A stretch of DNA of 64,000 bases from Stomorhina lunata. Taxonomy: Eukaryota > Arthropoda > Insecta > Diptera > Rhiniidae. The notes beneath the pieces were generated by a model. It worked only from the letters and a program-made list of their open reading frames with translations. It did no database searches and was not told where the DNA came from. A program made the position numbers and the translations under genes. The number at the start of each line of letters is the position of its first letter. The stretch's first letter is position 1. This document shows positions 23,100 to 34,951 of the stretch, in pieces. The DNA lies in NCBI GenBank assembly GCA_933228675.1, contig OW121744.1:100448813-100512812 (forward strand). The letters are read 5' to 3'.

Positions 23100-23935
23100 A
23101 AAAAGTTTAATTTTAGAGGAATTTTATAAAAACTAAAAAATTAGAAATTTTTGAAAAATTTCCTATAAAAATAAGAAATTTTTTGAAATTTTCCTATAAA
23201 AATAAAAAAATTTCCTATAAAAATAAGAAATTTTTGAAATATTTCCTATAAAAACAAGAAATTTTTGAAAATTTCCTATAAAAATAAGAAAAAATTGAAA
23301 AATTTCCTATAAAAATAAGAATTTTTTGAAAAATTTCCTATAAAAATAAGAAATTTTTTAAAAATTTTCTATAAAAATAAGAAATTTTTGAAAAATTTCC
23401 TATCAAAATAAGAAATTTTTGAAAAATTTTCGACAAAAATAAGAAATTATTGAAAAATTTCCCATAAAAATAAGAAATTTTTAAAAAACTTTCCTACAAA
23501 AATAAGAAATTTTTGAAAAATTTCCTAAAATAAGAAACTTTTGAAAAATTTCCTATAAAAATAAGAAATTTTTGAAAAATTTCCTATAAAAATAAGAAGT
23601 TTTTGAAAAATTTTCTATCAAAATAAGACATTTTTGAAAAATTTCCTGTAAAAATAAAAAATTTTTGAAAAATTTCCTATAAAAATAAGAAATTTTCCTA
23701 TAAAAATAAGAAAATTTTGTATAAAAATAAGAAATTTTTGAAAAATTTCCTATAAAAATAAAAAATTTTTAAAAATATTCCTATAAAAATAAAAAATTTT
23801 TGAAAAATTTCCTATAAAAAATAAGAAATTTTTGAAAAATTTCCTATAAAAATTGGAAAATTTTGAAAATTTCCTATAAAATAAGAAATTTTTGAAAAAT
23901 TTCCTATAAAAATAAAAAATTTTTGAAAAATTAAT
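23100..23935 (-). repeat. 31-bp satellite, orientation 1 (TTTCCTATAAAAATAAG type)
   Basis: About 27 tandem units of 30-31 bp in which TTTCCTATAAAAATAAGAAA alternates with TTTTTGAAAAA. This is the reverse complement of the unit at 23936-25530 and 26600-29965, so the strand is given as minus relative to those. Units diverge by point changes and small deletions. Confidence 0.9.
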
Positions 23936-25530
23936 TTATTCTAGGAAATTTTTCGAAAATTTACTTTTTATAGGAAATTTTTCAAAAATTGACTTTTTAT
24001 AGGAAATTTTTAAAAAATTGACTTTTTATAGAAAATTTTTAAAAAATTTTGTTTTTATAGGAAATTTTTCAAAAATTGACTTTTTATAAGAAATTTTTCA
24101 AAAATTGACTTTTTATAAGAAATTTTTAAAAAATTGACTATTTATAGGAAATTTTTCAAAAATTGACTTTTTATAGGAAATTTTTCAAAAATTTTCTTTT
24201 TATAGGAAATTTTTCAAAAATTTACTTTTTATAGGAAATTTTTCAAAAATTTACTTTTTATAGAAAATTTTTAAAAAATTTTGTTTTTATAGGAAATTTT
24301 TCAAAAATTGACTTTTTATAAGAAATTTTTCAAAAATTGACTTTTTATAAGAAATTTTTCAAAAATTGACTATTTATAGGAAATTTTTCAAAAATTGACT
24401 TTTTATAGGAAATTTTTCGAAAATTGACTATTTATAGGAAATTTTTCGAAAATTGACTATTTATAGGAAATTTTTCGAAAATTGACCATTTATAGGAAAT
24501 TTTTCGAAAATTGACTTTTTATAGGAAATTTTTCAAAAATTTTCTTTTTATAGGAAATTTTTCAAAAATTTACTTTTTATAGGAAATTTTTCAAAAATTT
24601 ACTTTTTATAGAAAATTTTTAAAAAATTTTGTTTTTATAGGAAATTTTTCAAAAATTGACTTTTTATAAGAAATTTTTCAAAAATTGACTTTTTATAAGA
24701 AATTTTTCAAAAATTGACTATTTATAGGAAATTTTTCAAAAATTGACTTTTTATAGGAAATTTTTCGAAAATTGACTATTTATAGGAAATTTTTCGAAAA
24801 TTGACTATTTATAGGAAATTTTTCGAAAATTGACTATTTATAGGAAATTTTTCGAAAATTGACCATTTATAGGAAATTTTTCGAAAATTGACTTTTTATA
24901 GGAAATTTTTCAAAAATTGACTTTTTATAGGAAATTTTTAAAGAATTGACTTTTTATAGGAAATTTTAAAAAAAATTGATTGAATTTATAGGAAATTTTA
25001 CAAAAATTGTCTATTTATAGGAAAAAAAATTTTTAAATTTACTATTTATAGGAAATTTTTCTAAAATTTACTATTTATAGGAAATTTTTGGAAATTTACT
25101 ATTTATAGGAAATTTTTGGAAATTTGACTATTTATAGGAAATTTTTGGAAATTTGACTATTTATAGGAAATATTTCGAAAATTGACTATTTTTAGGAAAT
25201 TTTTCGAAAATTGACTATTTATAGGAAATTTTGAGAGAATTGACTATTTATAGGAAATTTTTCGAAAATTTACTATTTATAGGAAATTTTTCGAATATTT
25301 ACTATTTATAGAAAATTTTTCAAAAATTGTCTTTTTATAGGAAATTTTTCAAAAATTGTCTAATTATAGAAAATTTTTTAAAAATTGTTTATTTATAGGA
25401 AATTTTTCGAAAATTTACTATTTATAGGAAGTTTTTTCAAAATTGACTATTTATAGGAAATTTTTTTGAAAATTGACTTTTTATAGAAAATTTTTCGAAA
25501 ATTGACTATGTATGGAAATTTTTTGTTTAA
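23936..25530 (+). repeat. 31-bp satellite, orientation 2 (TATAGGAAATTTTTC type)
   Basis: About 50 tandem units of TATAGGAAATTTTTCAAAAA with a TTGACTTT or TTGACTAT linker. Variant units recur in ordered blocks: the rare unit containing AAAAAATTTTGTTTTTATAG appears near 24035, 24267 and 24615 with the same following units, showing higher-order duplication. The array is head-to-head with the opposite-orientation array ending near 23935. Confidence 0.9.
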
Positions 25531-26595
25531 AAAAGCTTTTATTTGAAGTTTTTCGACGAAAAAGCTTTCATCAAGAAATATTTAATTGATGATTATCTTT
25601 CAATAATTACCAATTTAACACCAAAACTTGTTTTAAATGCTTTAATTAGAAACCATTTAATGGGTAGGCTTTTTCTTACAAAATTTGTTTAGAAAGCTTT
25701 TAGTAAAATAAGTAAAAAGCTTAAATTTAAATTGATTAATGATATCTTAAATTAAATTTAAAAGCGTTTAAAATTATTTATTGAAATTTCCATAGATAGT
25801 AATTAAGTTATTCATAGAGTCATTCATTCAATGCTACTCAAGGCATCAAACATATTAATTTTATAATTAAAAGTATTTTAGACAAAATTTTGATAAATAT
25901 TTAAAAGTATTGATTATTCAAAAAGTTATTAATTAATATCTCGACAATGATTTCTTAACTAAAGAGGAAGACTTTAAATACTTCCACCAAAAATATAAAA
26001 AAATTATCAGATGATCATTATTTAAACTTCTACAAAACTTTAAGACTCTAGCTTTAAGATCTCAAGCGATCATATTTAATATCAAACATCTTCATACATT
26101 AATGCAACCATTAATCATCAAAAAGATCTTCTGCACAAAAACCACTCATTTGCATTTAGTATCAATTACTGAAGGTGCCAAACTGCATCTAATTATGATG
26201 ATAACGATTATCTTATTTTATTTATTTGTAATTGAATATTATGTTAACTCAGTGGAAATCTTAATCCAATTGAAGAAAAAAATCTTTAGACGAAATCATT
26301 TGAGAAGTTTATTTCCACGAGTGATCATGTGCAATAGAAGCCCTTGAATTTGTAAGATCAACTAAATGTGAAACACGTTTTTGTGGTTTTGTTGAATATA
26401 AATCTTTTTTGTTATATTTTTCACATTTTCAGTTTTATGTTTAAAATATTAAACATTAAAAACTGTAACCGAAATTCAAAATTGTTTTTTGTTGCTAAAA
26501 ATAAAAACAATAGAATACGAAACAATTTTTGGGGATAGAAGATCATGAATTTGCAAGAATAGATTTTACAAAGGGTTTTAGAAAAAGGGTGAAAA
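25531..26595. other. AT-rich non-satellite island between two arrays
   Basis: About 1 kb of AT-rich DNA without repeat structure, between the satellite arrays. An 81-codon frame at 26102-26344 has no recognisable features and is not convincing. No gene was identified. Confidence 0.35.
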
Positions 26596-26599
26596 TAAA

Positions 26600-29500
26600 A
26601 ATTGTGTTATAAAAATTTTTTTTCAAAAATTTTCTATAAAAAACAAGAAATTTTTTATAGAAAAATTTTCAAAAATTTCCTATTTTTTTATAGGAAATTT
26701 TTCAAAAATTTCCTATTTTTTTATAGGAAATTTTTCAAAAATTTCCTACTTTTTTATAGGAAATTTTTCGAAAATTTCTTATTTTTATGGAAATTTTTTA
26801 AAAAATTTATTATTTTTATGGGAAATTTTTTAAAGGAAATTTTTCAAAAATTTTTTATTTTTATAGGAAATTTATCAAAAATTTCCTATTTTTATAGGAA
26901 ATTTTTCAAAAATTTCCTATTTTTATAGGAAATTTTTCAAAAATTTCCTATTTTTATAGGAAATTTTTCAAAAATTTCCTATTTTTATAGGAAATTTTTC
27001 AAACATTTCCTATTTTTATAGGAAATTTTTCAAAAATTTCCTATTTTTATAGGAAATTTTTCAAAAATTTCCTATTTTTTAAAGGAAAATTTTCAAAAAT
27101 TTCCTATTTTTTAAAGCAAATTTCCTATTTTTATAGGAAATTTTTCAAAAATTTCCTATTTTTATAGGAAATTTTTCAAAAATTTCCTATTTTTATAGGA
27201 AATTTTTCAAAAATTTCTTATTTTTATAGGAAATTTTTCAAAAATTTCCTATTTTTATAGGAAATTTTTCAAAAATTTCCTATTTTTATGGGAAATTTTT
27301 CAAAAATTTCCTATTTTTATAGGAAATTTTTCAAAAATTTCCTATTTTTATAGGAAATTTTTCAAAAATTTCCTATTTTTATAGGAAATTTTTCAAAAAT
27401 TTCCTATTTTTATAGGAAATTTTTCAAAAATTTCCTATTTTTATAGGAAATTTTTCAAAAATTTCCTATTTTTATAGGAAATTTTTCAAAAATTTCCTAT
27501 TTTTATAGGAAATTTTTCAAAAATTTCCTATTTTTATAGGAAATTTTTCAAAAATTTCCTATTTTTATAGGAAATTTTTCAAAAATTTCCTATTTTTATA
27601 GGAAATTTTTAAAAAATTTCTTATTTTTAAAGGAAATTTTATTTTTATGGGAAATTTTTCAAAAATTTTTTATTTTTATAGGAAATTGTTCAAAAGTTTT
27701 TTTTTATAGGAAATTTTTCAAAAATTTCGTATTATTATTGGAAATTTTTTAAAAATTTCTTTTTTTTATAGGAAATTTTTCAAAAATTTCTTATTTTTAT
27801 AGGAAATTTTTCAAAAATTTCTTATTTTTATAGGAAATTTTTCAAAAATTTCTTATTTTTATAGGAAATTTTTCAAAAATTTCTTATTTTTATAGGAAAT
27901 TTTTCAAAAATTTCTTATTTTCATAGGAAATTTTTTAAAAATTTCTTATTTTTATAGGAAATTTTTCAAAAATTTCTTATTTTTATAGGTAATTTTTCAA
28001 AATTTTTTTATTTTAATAGGAAATTTTTCAAAAATCTTTTATTTTTAGAGGAAATTGTTGAAGTTTTTTTTTATAGGAAATTTTTCAAAAATTTCCTATT
28101 TTTATAGGAAATTTTTCAAAAATCTTTTATTTTTAGAGGAAATTGTTCAAAAGTTTTTTTTTATAGGAAATTTTTCAAAAATTTCCTATTTTTATAGGAA
28201 ATTTTTCAAAAATTTCCTATTTTTATAGGAAATTTTTAAAAAATTTCTTATTTTTAAAGGAAATTTTATTTTTATGGGAAATTTTTCAAAAATTTTTTAT
28301 TTTTATAGGAAATTGTTCAAAAGTTTTTTTTTTATAGAAAATTTTTCAAAAATTTCTTATTTTTATAGGAAATTTTTCAAAAATTTTCAAAAATTTCCAA
28401 TTTTTTTATAGGAAATTTTTCAAAAATTTCCTATTTTTTTTATAGGAAATTTTTCAAAAATTTCCTATTTATTTATAGGAAATTTTTCAAAAATTTCCTA
28501 TTTTTGTATAGGAAATCTTTCAAAAATTTCCTATTTTTTTATAGGAAATTTTTCAAAAATTTCCTATTTTTTTATACGAATTTTTTCAAAAATTTCCTCT
28601 TTTTTTATAGGAAATTTTTCAAAAATTTCCTATTTTTTTATAGGAAATTTTTCAAAAATTTCCTATTTTTTTATTGGAAATTTTTCAAAAATTTCTTATT
28701 TTTTTATAGGAAATTTTTCAAAAATTTCCTATTTTTTTATAGGAAATTTTTCAAAAATTTCCTATTTTTTTATAGGAAATTTTTCAAAAATTTCTTATTT
28801 TATAGGAAAATTTTTTAAAATTTCTTTTTTTTATTGGAAATTTTTCAAAAATTTTTTATTTTATAGGAAAATTTTTAAAAATTTCTTATTTTTATAGGAA
28901 ATTTTTCAAAAATTTCTTATTTTTATAGGAAATTTTTCAAAAATTTCTTATTTTTATAGGAAATTTTTCAAAAATTTCTTATTTTTATAGAAAATTTTTC
29001 AAAAATTTCCTATTTTTTTATAGGAAATTTTTCAAAAATTTCCTATTTTTTTATAGGAAATTTTTCAAAAATTTCCTATTTTTATAGGAAATTTTTCAAA
29101 AATTTCCTAGTTTTTTAAAGGAAATTTTTCAAAAATTTCCTATTTTTATAGGAAATTTTTCAAAAATTTCCTATTGTTATAGGAAATTTTTCAAAAATTT
29201 CCTATTGTTATAGGAAAATTTTCAAAAATGTCTTATTTTTATAGGAAATTTGTCAAAAATTTCTTATTTTTATAGGAAATTTTTCAAAAATTTCTTATTT
29301 TTATAGGAAATTTTTCAAAAATTTCTTATTTTGATGGGAAATTTTCCAAAAATTTCTTATTTATTTTAGAAAATTTATTTTTATAGAAAATTTTTAAAAA
29401 ATTTTTTATTTTTACAGGAATTTTTCCAAAATTTTCTTATGTTTATAGGAAATTTTCTAAAAATTTCTTATCTTTATAGGAAATTTTTCAAAAATTTCCT

Positions 29501-29965
29501 ATTTTTATAGGAAATTTTTCAAAAATTTCCTATTTTTATAGGAAATTTTTCAAAAATTTCCTATTTTTATAGGAAATTTTTCAAAAATTTCCTATTTTTA
29601 TAGGAAATTTTTCAAAAATGTCTTATTTTTATAGGAAATTTTCCAAAAATTTCTTATTTTGATGGGAAATTTTTCAAAAATTTCTTATTTTTTTTTTAGA
29701 AAATTTTTCAAAAATTTCGTATTTTTTTAAGAAATTTTTCAAAAATTTCTTATTTTGATAGGAAATTTTTCAAAAATTTCCTATTTTTATAGGAAATTTT
29801 TCAAACATTTTTTATTTTTATAGGAAATTTTTAAAAAATTTTTTATTTTTACAGGAATTTTTCCAAAATTTTCTTATGTTTATAGGAAATTTTCCAAAAA
29901 TTTCTTATGTTTATAGGAAATTTTTCAAAAATTTCTTATTTTTATGGGAAATTTTTTAAAATTTT
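26600..29965 (+). repeat. 31-bp satellite, large array (TATAGGAAATTTTTCAAAAA)
   Basis: About 108 tandem units of 31 bp, best conserved at 26880-27600 (TTTCCTATTTTTATAGGAAA plus TTTTTCAAAAA). Each unit is built from two near-palindromes, so a single strand can fold into a hairpin at every unit. Variant blocks recur, for example AAAGGAAATTTTATTTTTAT near 27629 and 28257, indicating segmental duplication of about 630 bp. The long FYRKFFKNFLF-type reading frames here are translations of the repeat, not genes. Confidence 0.95.
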
Positions 29966-31071
29966 TTTAAAAATTAGAGTAACACCCTATCGCTTTATTT
30001 GCTGTCTTTTGCATTACATCATAATTTCAATGATTTGTGTTAACAGTTATATTTTATTGTTAATGATCAGATACAACTAAATATTTTATAAACACTTGCC
30101 AAAAAACGAAAACCGAAAAAAATTGTTGAAAACTTGGAAATGTTTGAAATATAAAACCATGTTAAGGTGTGCATTATTCGCGACCAAGTTTTAGTTTTTT
30201 GATGGGTCAATGCTATTTTTAACTTGACTAGACTTGATTTCGGTGGGATACCAAATGTAACAGCGTAACCGTTAACAATAAATGTTGATGTTAATAAACA
30301 ATTTGTTCTACTTAAATGAAAACTTTGTAACAAGGTAATTATTAAAAGATTTCACGAATTTTATGTTAAATTAATTTTGTATTAAAATATTGTGTTTATT
30401 TATGTTATTAGATAATTGTTATTTTTGAAAAGGTAATTTAATATATCTTTGAAATTTGTAAATACTTTAAAGTATTTAAATAATTAAAGTGGACTTAAGG
30501 AATTAAAATAATAATGTAAAAGTTAAAACTTTATACCATTAACAAGAAGTCATTAAATATTTAAGTTAAAAGCAATTAACGTGTGTTCATTGTTAAGCAA
30601 TTGATATTTTATCTATTGATTTTAAAAAGTAAATTTTTTTGAAAGTAGACAATGCCAAAGTAACATCAATAACTTATGCCATCATCAACAATTTAAAAGT
30701 TTTAACAATTTTAAAATATTATGTACCTACTTACTCTTAATAGCTTTGTCGTTAAAATTCCTAACATCACCCTTATCATTACCAAACTATTTGGTCTTTT
30801 GTTATCTTTTAAAAATCCTAAACATTTGAGAAAATTGTTCCTTCCCATCATTAAATTTTAGTTTTGCTTTACTTATTTTCCTTAATTTTTTCTTGTTATT
30901 TCTTGTTAATAATAACACTTGACACCATTTTAACAAGTGTGAATAATTTAATTATAATACAATTTTTTATCCAAATAGTTTTGATTTCAAAATTTTGTTA
31001 CATTTTCTATTGCGTGATATTTGATTGCACTTGTGTCTTATATATTCCTCTTCTCAAATGGTTCAATATTA
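29966..31071. other. AT-rich region between satellite and DD37E element
   Basis: About 1.1 kb of AT-rich DNA with no recognisable coding region, repeat or regulatory signal. Confidence 0.35.
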
Positions 31072-32263
31072 AAGAGTGTTCTAAAAAAAATATGCATTTA
31101 CTATTTTAGACAAAATTTATCCATAGTGCAAGAAATAATTTATTTTTTGATCAAGTTAGTTTCTATAGATATGTCAGATACTATTATTTTAGAAATTATT
31201 AATTTTCAATAGTTATTTCAATCAAAATGGACTGCGAAAAAAAGTTCGTGAAAATATAATTAAAACTTTTCAGAAAAATCCGTCATGGACTTTTAAAAAA
31301 ATAGCTAAAAATTTGAAAGTTGACCCTCGAACGGTTTCTAATGCCATCAGACGGTATAAGGAAAACCTGAGCATTGAAAGAAAACCTGGATCAGGGAGGA
31401 AAAAAGGTTCTACAGATATTGGTAAAGCAAAAGAAGTCGAGCGACTCTTTCGAAGAGCGCCTAACACTTCTTTAAGAAAAGCAGCTCGTACGGTGAAATG
31501 TTCTACGAATTTTGCACATAGAGTCAAAGCTTATGCTGGACTGAAGACATACAAAGGTTCCAGATCGCAATGCTATAAAGAACTTAGAAGCAAAAAAACG
31601 AGCGCAAAAATTGAAGTCTGATTTTATAAAAAAATACACCTGTTGTGTGATGGATGATGAAACATACGTACTGGCAGACTTTTCTCAGAAGTTTCTCGTG
31701 TGGCAAGCTATTTGCAGTTGTGGCAAAAGAAGTAAAGTATTTGTGGCATCTGGCACAATAAACACAGAAATTTATATAAAGGAGTGCCTACAAAAACGGT
31801 TGTTACCCTTTTTAAGAGAGCACAGAGTGACTACATTTTTTTGGCCCGATTTGGTATCATGCCATTATGCACTTGAGTGGTACTCAAAGAATAATGTCAT
31901 TTTTGTACCACGAGAGGCAAATCCACGTAACTGTCCAGAACTTCGGCCTGTGGAAAGGTATTGGGCTCTGGTAAAAAAGGAATTGAAGAACACAGGAAAG
32001 ATTTCCAAGAACATGTCCGATTTTAAGCGCAGGTGGAACACATGCTCCAAAAAGGTATCAGAAGCAACTGTAAAATCTTTAATGGGAGGGTTTCCGAAAA
32101 AAGTCGATAATTTTGCAAAACCCGAGTACTAAGTAAAAATTTTAATGCTAAATGATTTTGTATAATATGTCATTATATTTGCGTATTTTGTAGAGTTTTT
32201 ATATTAAAAGGTTTGATTTTTATTTAAGAAAATCCAACTACAAATTTTATTTAGAGCACTCTT
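31072..32263 (+). mobile_element. Tc1/mariner-type DNA transposon relic (1192 bp, TIRs and TA duplication)
   Basis: The left end starts AAGAGTGTTCTAAAA and the right end reads TTTAGAGCACTCTT, giving inverted repeats of about 14 bp with one mismatch. Both are flanked by TA (31070-31071 and 32264-32265), the target duplication expected for this superfamily. The interior encodes a damaged transposase. Because both ends are present, the copy is structurally complete but coding-defective. Confidence 0.85.
31230..32132 (+). pseudogene. Transposase pseudogene, DD37E-type Tc1/mariner
   Basis: The N-terminal helix-turn-helix part (about 31228-31618) reads RKKVRENIIKTFQKNPSWTF, then KVDPRTVSNAIRRYKENLSI, and a basic GRKKG linker. 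After a frameshift near 31600 the catalytic part follows: CCVMDDETYVLADFSQ (first Asp), KFLVWQAICSCGKRS, FFWPDLVSCHYALEWY (second Asp) and NCPELRPVERYWALVKKEL (Glu). About 30 residues are missing between ADFSQ and KFLVWQ, and a few near SCHYALEW, so Asp-to-Glu spacing is shorter than the 37 of intact relatives. No ATG opens the first frame. The enzyme would not be functional. Family naming comes from recalled motif spacing. Confidence 0.82.
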
Positions 32264-32443
32264 TATACCTATTTATTTAGATACCATAGACTAGATCTTC
32301 ACTTTCATTTTAAGTGTCTATTTTTAGGATTTTAGGTTTTAATGTCAATATTGTCTGGCATTTAATTGAATTTGTTGATATTTGTATGTAATAAATACTT
32401 GTCAGAAAATTTTTGAAGTGAAGAAGGTGTTAGGAAATGTCAG

Positions 32444-32978
32444 TTTTTATACCCTTCACCACCATAGGTGGAAAGGGTATTATAAGTTTGTGCTGATGTT
32501 TGTAACACATAGAAATATATGTCTTAGACCCACCTTTTAGTATACCAATAGACTTAGAATCACTTTCTGAGTCGATTTAGCGATGTCCGTCCGTCTGGCT
32601 GGCTGGCTGGCTGGACCCCCATGTAAAACCTTGTAATTAAACCACAGGTTGCAGTTCTAAAGATAATTTGATGAAATTTGGCACAGAACATTTTTTTGAT
32701 AAAATCACTAAAACGCTCATAAGTCCGAAAATTATGATAATTTTCATTCTATTTTTTGCACACATCATTTTTGTAATCAATTTGCTAAATTTCAAGATGA
32801 TCGGTTCACATTTGACCCTAGCCCCCATATATGTCTAAATGATGAAAACAGCTTAAATTTATAAGCCTTAAGAAAATGTTCGTATTTTGACAAAATTTAG
32901 GAAATATTTGTTTTATAGATGAAAAAGTACAACTATAGTCGGGCTTGACCGACTACAGCACTTTCTTACTTGTTTATT
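32444..32978 (+). repeat. Short dispersed repeat, fuller copy
   Basis: It starts TTTTTATACCCTTCACCACC and ends near GACTACAGCACTTTCTTACT. It shares its start and internal blocks (GGTGGAAAGGGTATTATAAG, CTGGCTGGACCCCCATGTA) with the copy in Ddx24 intron 1. It contains a GGCT microsatellite-like run and a short palindrome GTCGGGCTTGACCGAC. Non-coding interspersed element of uncertain class. Confidence 0.7.
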
Positions 32979-33341
32979 TTGGTTTACTTTAATAAATATA
33001 AAACAAATTTGTATTTATCTCTTAAGCCATTTTGAAAAGTACTTAAGTACATCCAAATTTGATTGAAATATTTTAATAAACATAACCAGCAACAAAATTG
33101 TACTTATGTACGATTTGGAAGCAATAAATATGTATATTTTAGTTCAACTGCATTATCAAGTGCTTAACAACAGCTGAAAACGTTAGTAATGTTAAGAAAA
33201 GCTCTTGAATAGAGTGAGAAAGAAATTCTATGCAATGTTAAATTAATATTTCTTAAAACTTATTCACACTTGAAATAGTTTGATCTCTCTCAGAGCTTTT
33301 TTTTTTTTTTTAATATTTATAATAATTATCCATTAGATTTT
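32979..33341. other. AT-rich spacer before the first 1.4-kb repeat copy
   Basis: About 360 bp of AT-rich DNA including a T-run near 33300. No gene or defined element seen. Confidence 0.3.
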
Positions 33342-33693
33342 ATATAGAAGTTACTCCAGGAACTCCTTTTGTATATTATATATAAATATTATGAAATATA
33401 TGAAATTTAAAAAGTTTTAATTAAGCGTATTGCACTAGGATTCCAATTTATTACAACTATTTTGTATTGTAATAAATATAATAATTTTTGTTAACAAATT
33501 TCGTTTAATTTAAATAAAGAAATCCTTATCATAAACAGCCATATAAATAGTTAGATGGAGGGCGGAAAGATGATACCCCCTATCATTGATAACCCTGAGC
33601 AAATCTCCTACAAGTATTATTTATATATGCATAGCATACAGAGACTTTAAATTTAAAAAGACAATGCTTTAATTTTTATTAAAAAAAATATCA

Positions 33694-33774
33694 AAGAAAA
33701 TCAAAAGACTTAAGACACGAACCTGCTTATTATTTTTCTTAGCAGGTTCGTGTCTTAAGTCTTTTGATTTTCTT
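33694..33774. repeat. Perfect 34-bp inverted repeat (hairpin) in copy A
   Basis: Arms 33694-33727 and 33741-33774 are exact reverse complements, separated by the 13-nt loop TATTATTTTTCTT. The arm includes GACTTAAGACACGAACCTGC. The same hairpin is present in copy B at 37521-37601. Confidence 0.95.
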
Positions 33775-34164
33775 ATACGTTTTTTTTAATTAAATAAAAT
33801 TATAATCATTTTAAAGTCTTTTTATGCAATACATTTGTATGATATTTGCTTAAGGATGTCAACCATCAATCCTTTCAGCCGCTGCTATTTGATGCGTTTT
33901 ACTATGTCGATGACAGCGTATAACTCATACAGCTCATAGTTTATTCTCCAAAGATTTTTCGTAGAATCTTTCTCTCAAAAACTCCAAGAATATCTTCATC
34001 TACCTGTACAAGTGCCTATAATTCAGTACCATACATGTTATTTTGCGTGCCAAGAATGCGGCGGCTAGTAGTTAGAGTATCCCAAAAATAACTTCCTTAA
34101 CATTGGCTCAAAAACCAAAAGGGATATGTCTTCTGAATCCTTCGTCTGTCTGTCCGTCTAGCTG

Positions 34165-34951
34165 AGGATTGGAAGCATGTGTTGTGTGAATGCCCGTTTT
34201 ACTCGGACATAAGAAATTAAGAAGGTTGGGGGGTAGTTAGGACTCAGGACGGTTACGATGTGAGTGGGGTGCTTTGCACCCAGGAAAGGGTGAGAAGTGT
34301 GGCTGAATATGTGTTAGAGGTTTTCAGTAGGCGAAGAATTCGTTCTTCAAGTGCTAGGCAGTAATACAATTTTGGGTGAATAGGCTCCCTTGGGGTCCGA
34401 CTCGGCCCTCCCGGTGTTCTTGGGAGAATACCTGGTCTTCTGGGGATGGGACGGATCCCGGGTAGCCTTTTCATTCCCAAAAATGTGTTCGAGATATATA
34501 AGGTGGTCATATGTTGTGTGAATGTGTGTGTGAGGGAACCAGTCCCTAGCCTTTTTTGGGGGCATTTACTGGTAGTGGCTTATCCACGAAGTCCGACCAG
34601 AGACTTTGTCTGGTACCACGGGAGTCAGAAGCCCCTGGAATTTCGGTTCCAGTCTGACTATTGGTGTGGCCCCAGTTGGGAGCATCGTGGTGGCTGTGGT
34701 TATACCCAAAATCGCGGGTAGAACGTAAGTTCGATGTGGAGTTGCATTGCAACCGGGTGCCGTACCCATAGACCGGAAGGAGGTTAGATAGCTCCGCCCC
34801 CACCAAAGGGGAAACCTTGTCCAAAAAGCATGGTTTCAATTTGGTACGGATGTATATCCGGGCGCTGGTGGACGTATTTTACCACCCGGTGTTGAGAGCA
34901 CCGTGGAATAGGCCTGTACGGTGGTGTGTCCACGTAAAACGTCGACTTTCA
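34165..34951 (+). mobile_element. 5'-truncated R1-clade-like non-LTR retrotransposon insertion
   Basis: The 787-bp insert is flanked by an exact 14-bp direct repeat TGTCCGTCTAGCTG (34151-34164 and 34952-34965). The corresponding uninterrupted site (one base different) is seen in copy B at 37978-37991. The 5' end encodes EDWKHVLCECPFYSDIRN, the Cys/His end of a non-LTR ORF2 of the R1 type, then RVRSVAEYVLEVFSRRR and a stop near 34363. The rest is a relatively GC-rich 3' UTR ending ACTTTCA without a poly-A tail. Size of duplication and lack of poly-A fit the R1 clade. Reading frames on both strands across the 3' UTR are not regarded as genes. Confidence 0.8.

Noticed and set aside
26102..26347. 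81-codon frame between satellites
   Set aside because: AT-rich DNA, no homology recognised, no splice or promoter context; could be chance.
26602..28818. Long FYRKFFKNFLF-type reading frames
   Set aside because: They are translations of the 31-bp satellite. A 31-bp period changes frame each unit, and the frames exist only where stops happen to be absent.
34253..34839. Overlapping reading frames of 60-97 codons on both strands
   Set aside because: They lie in the GC-rich 3' UTR of the R1-like insertion and show no family features apart from the upstream Cys/His end on the plus strand.
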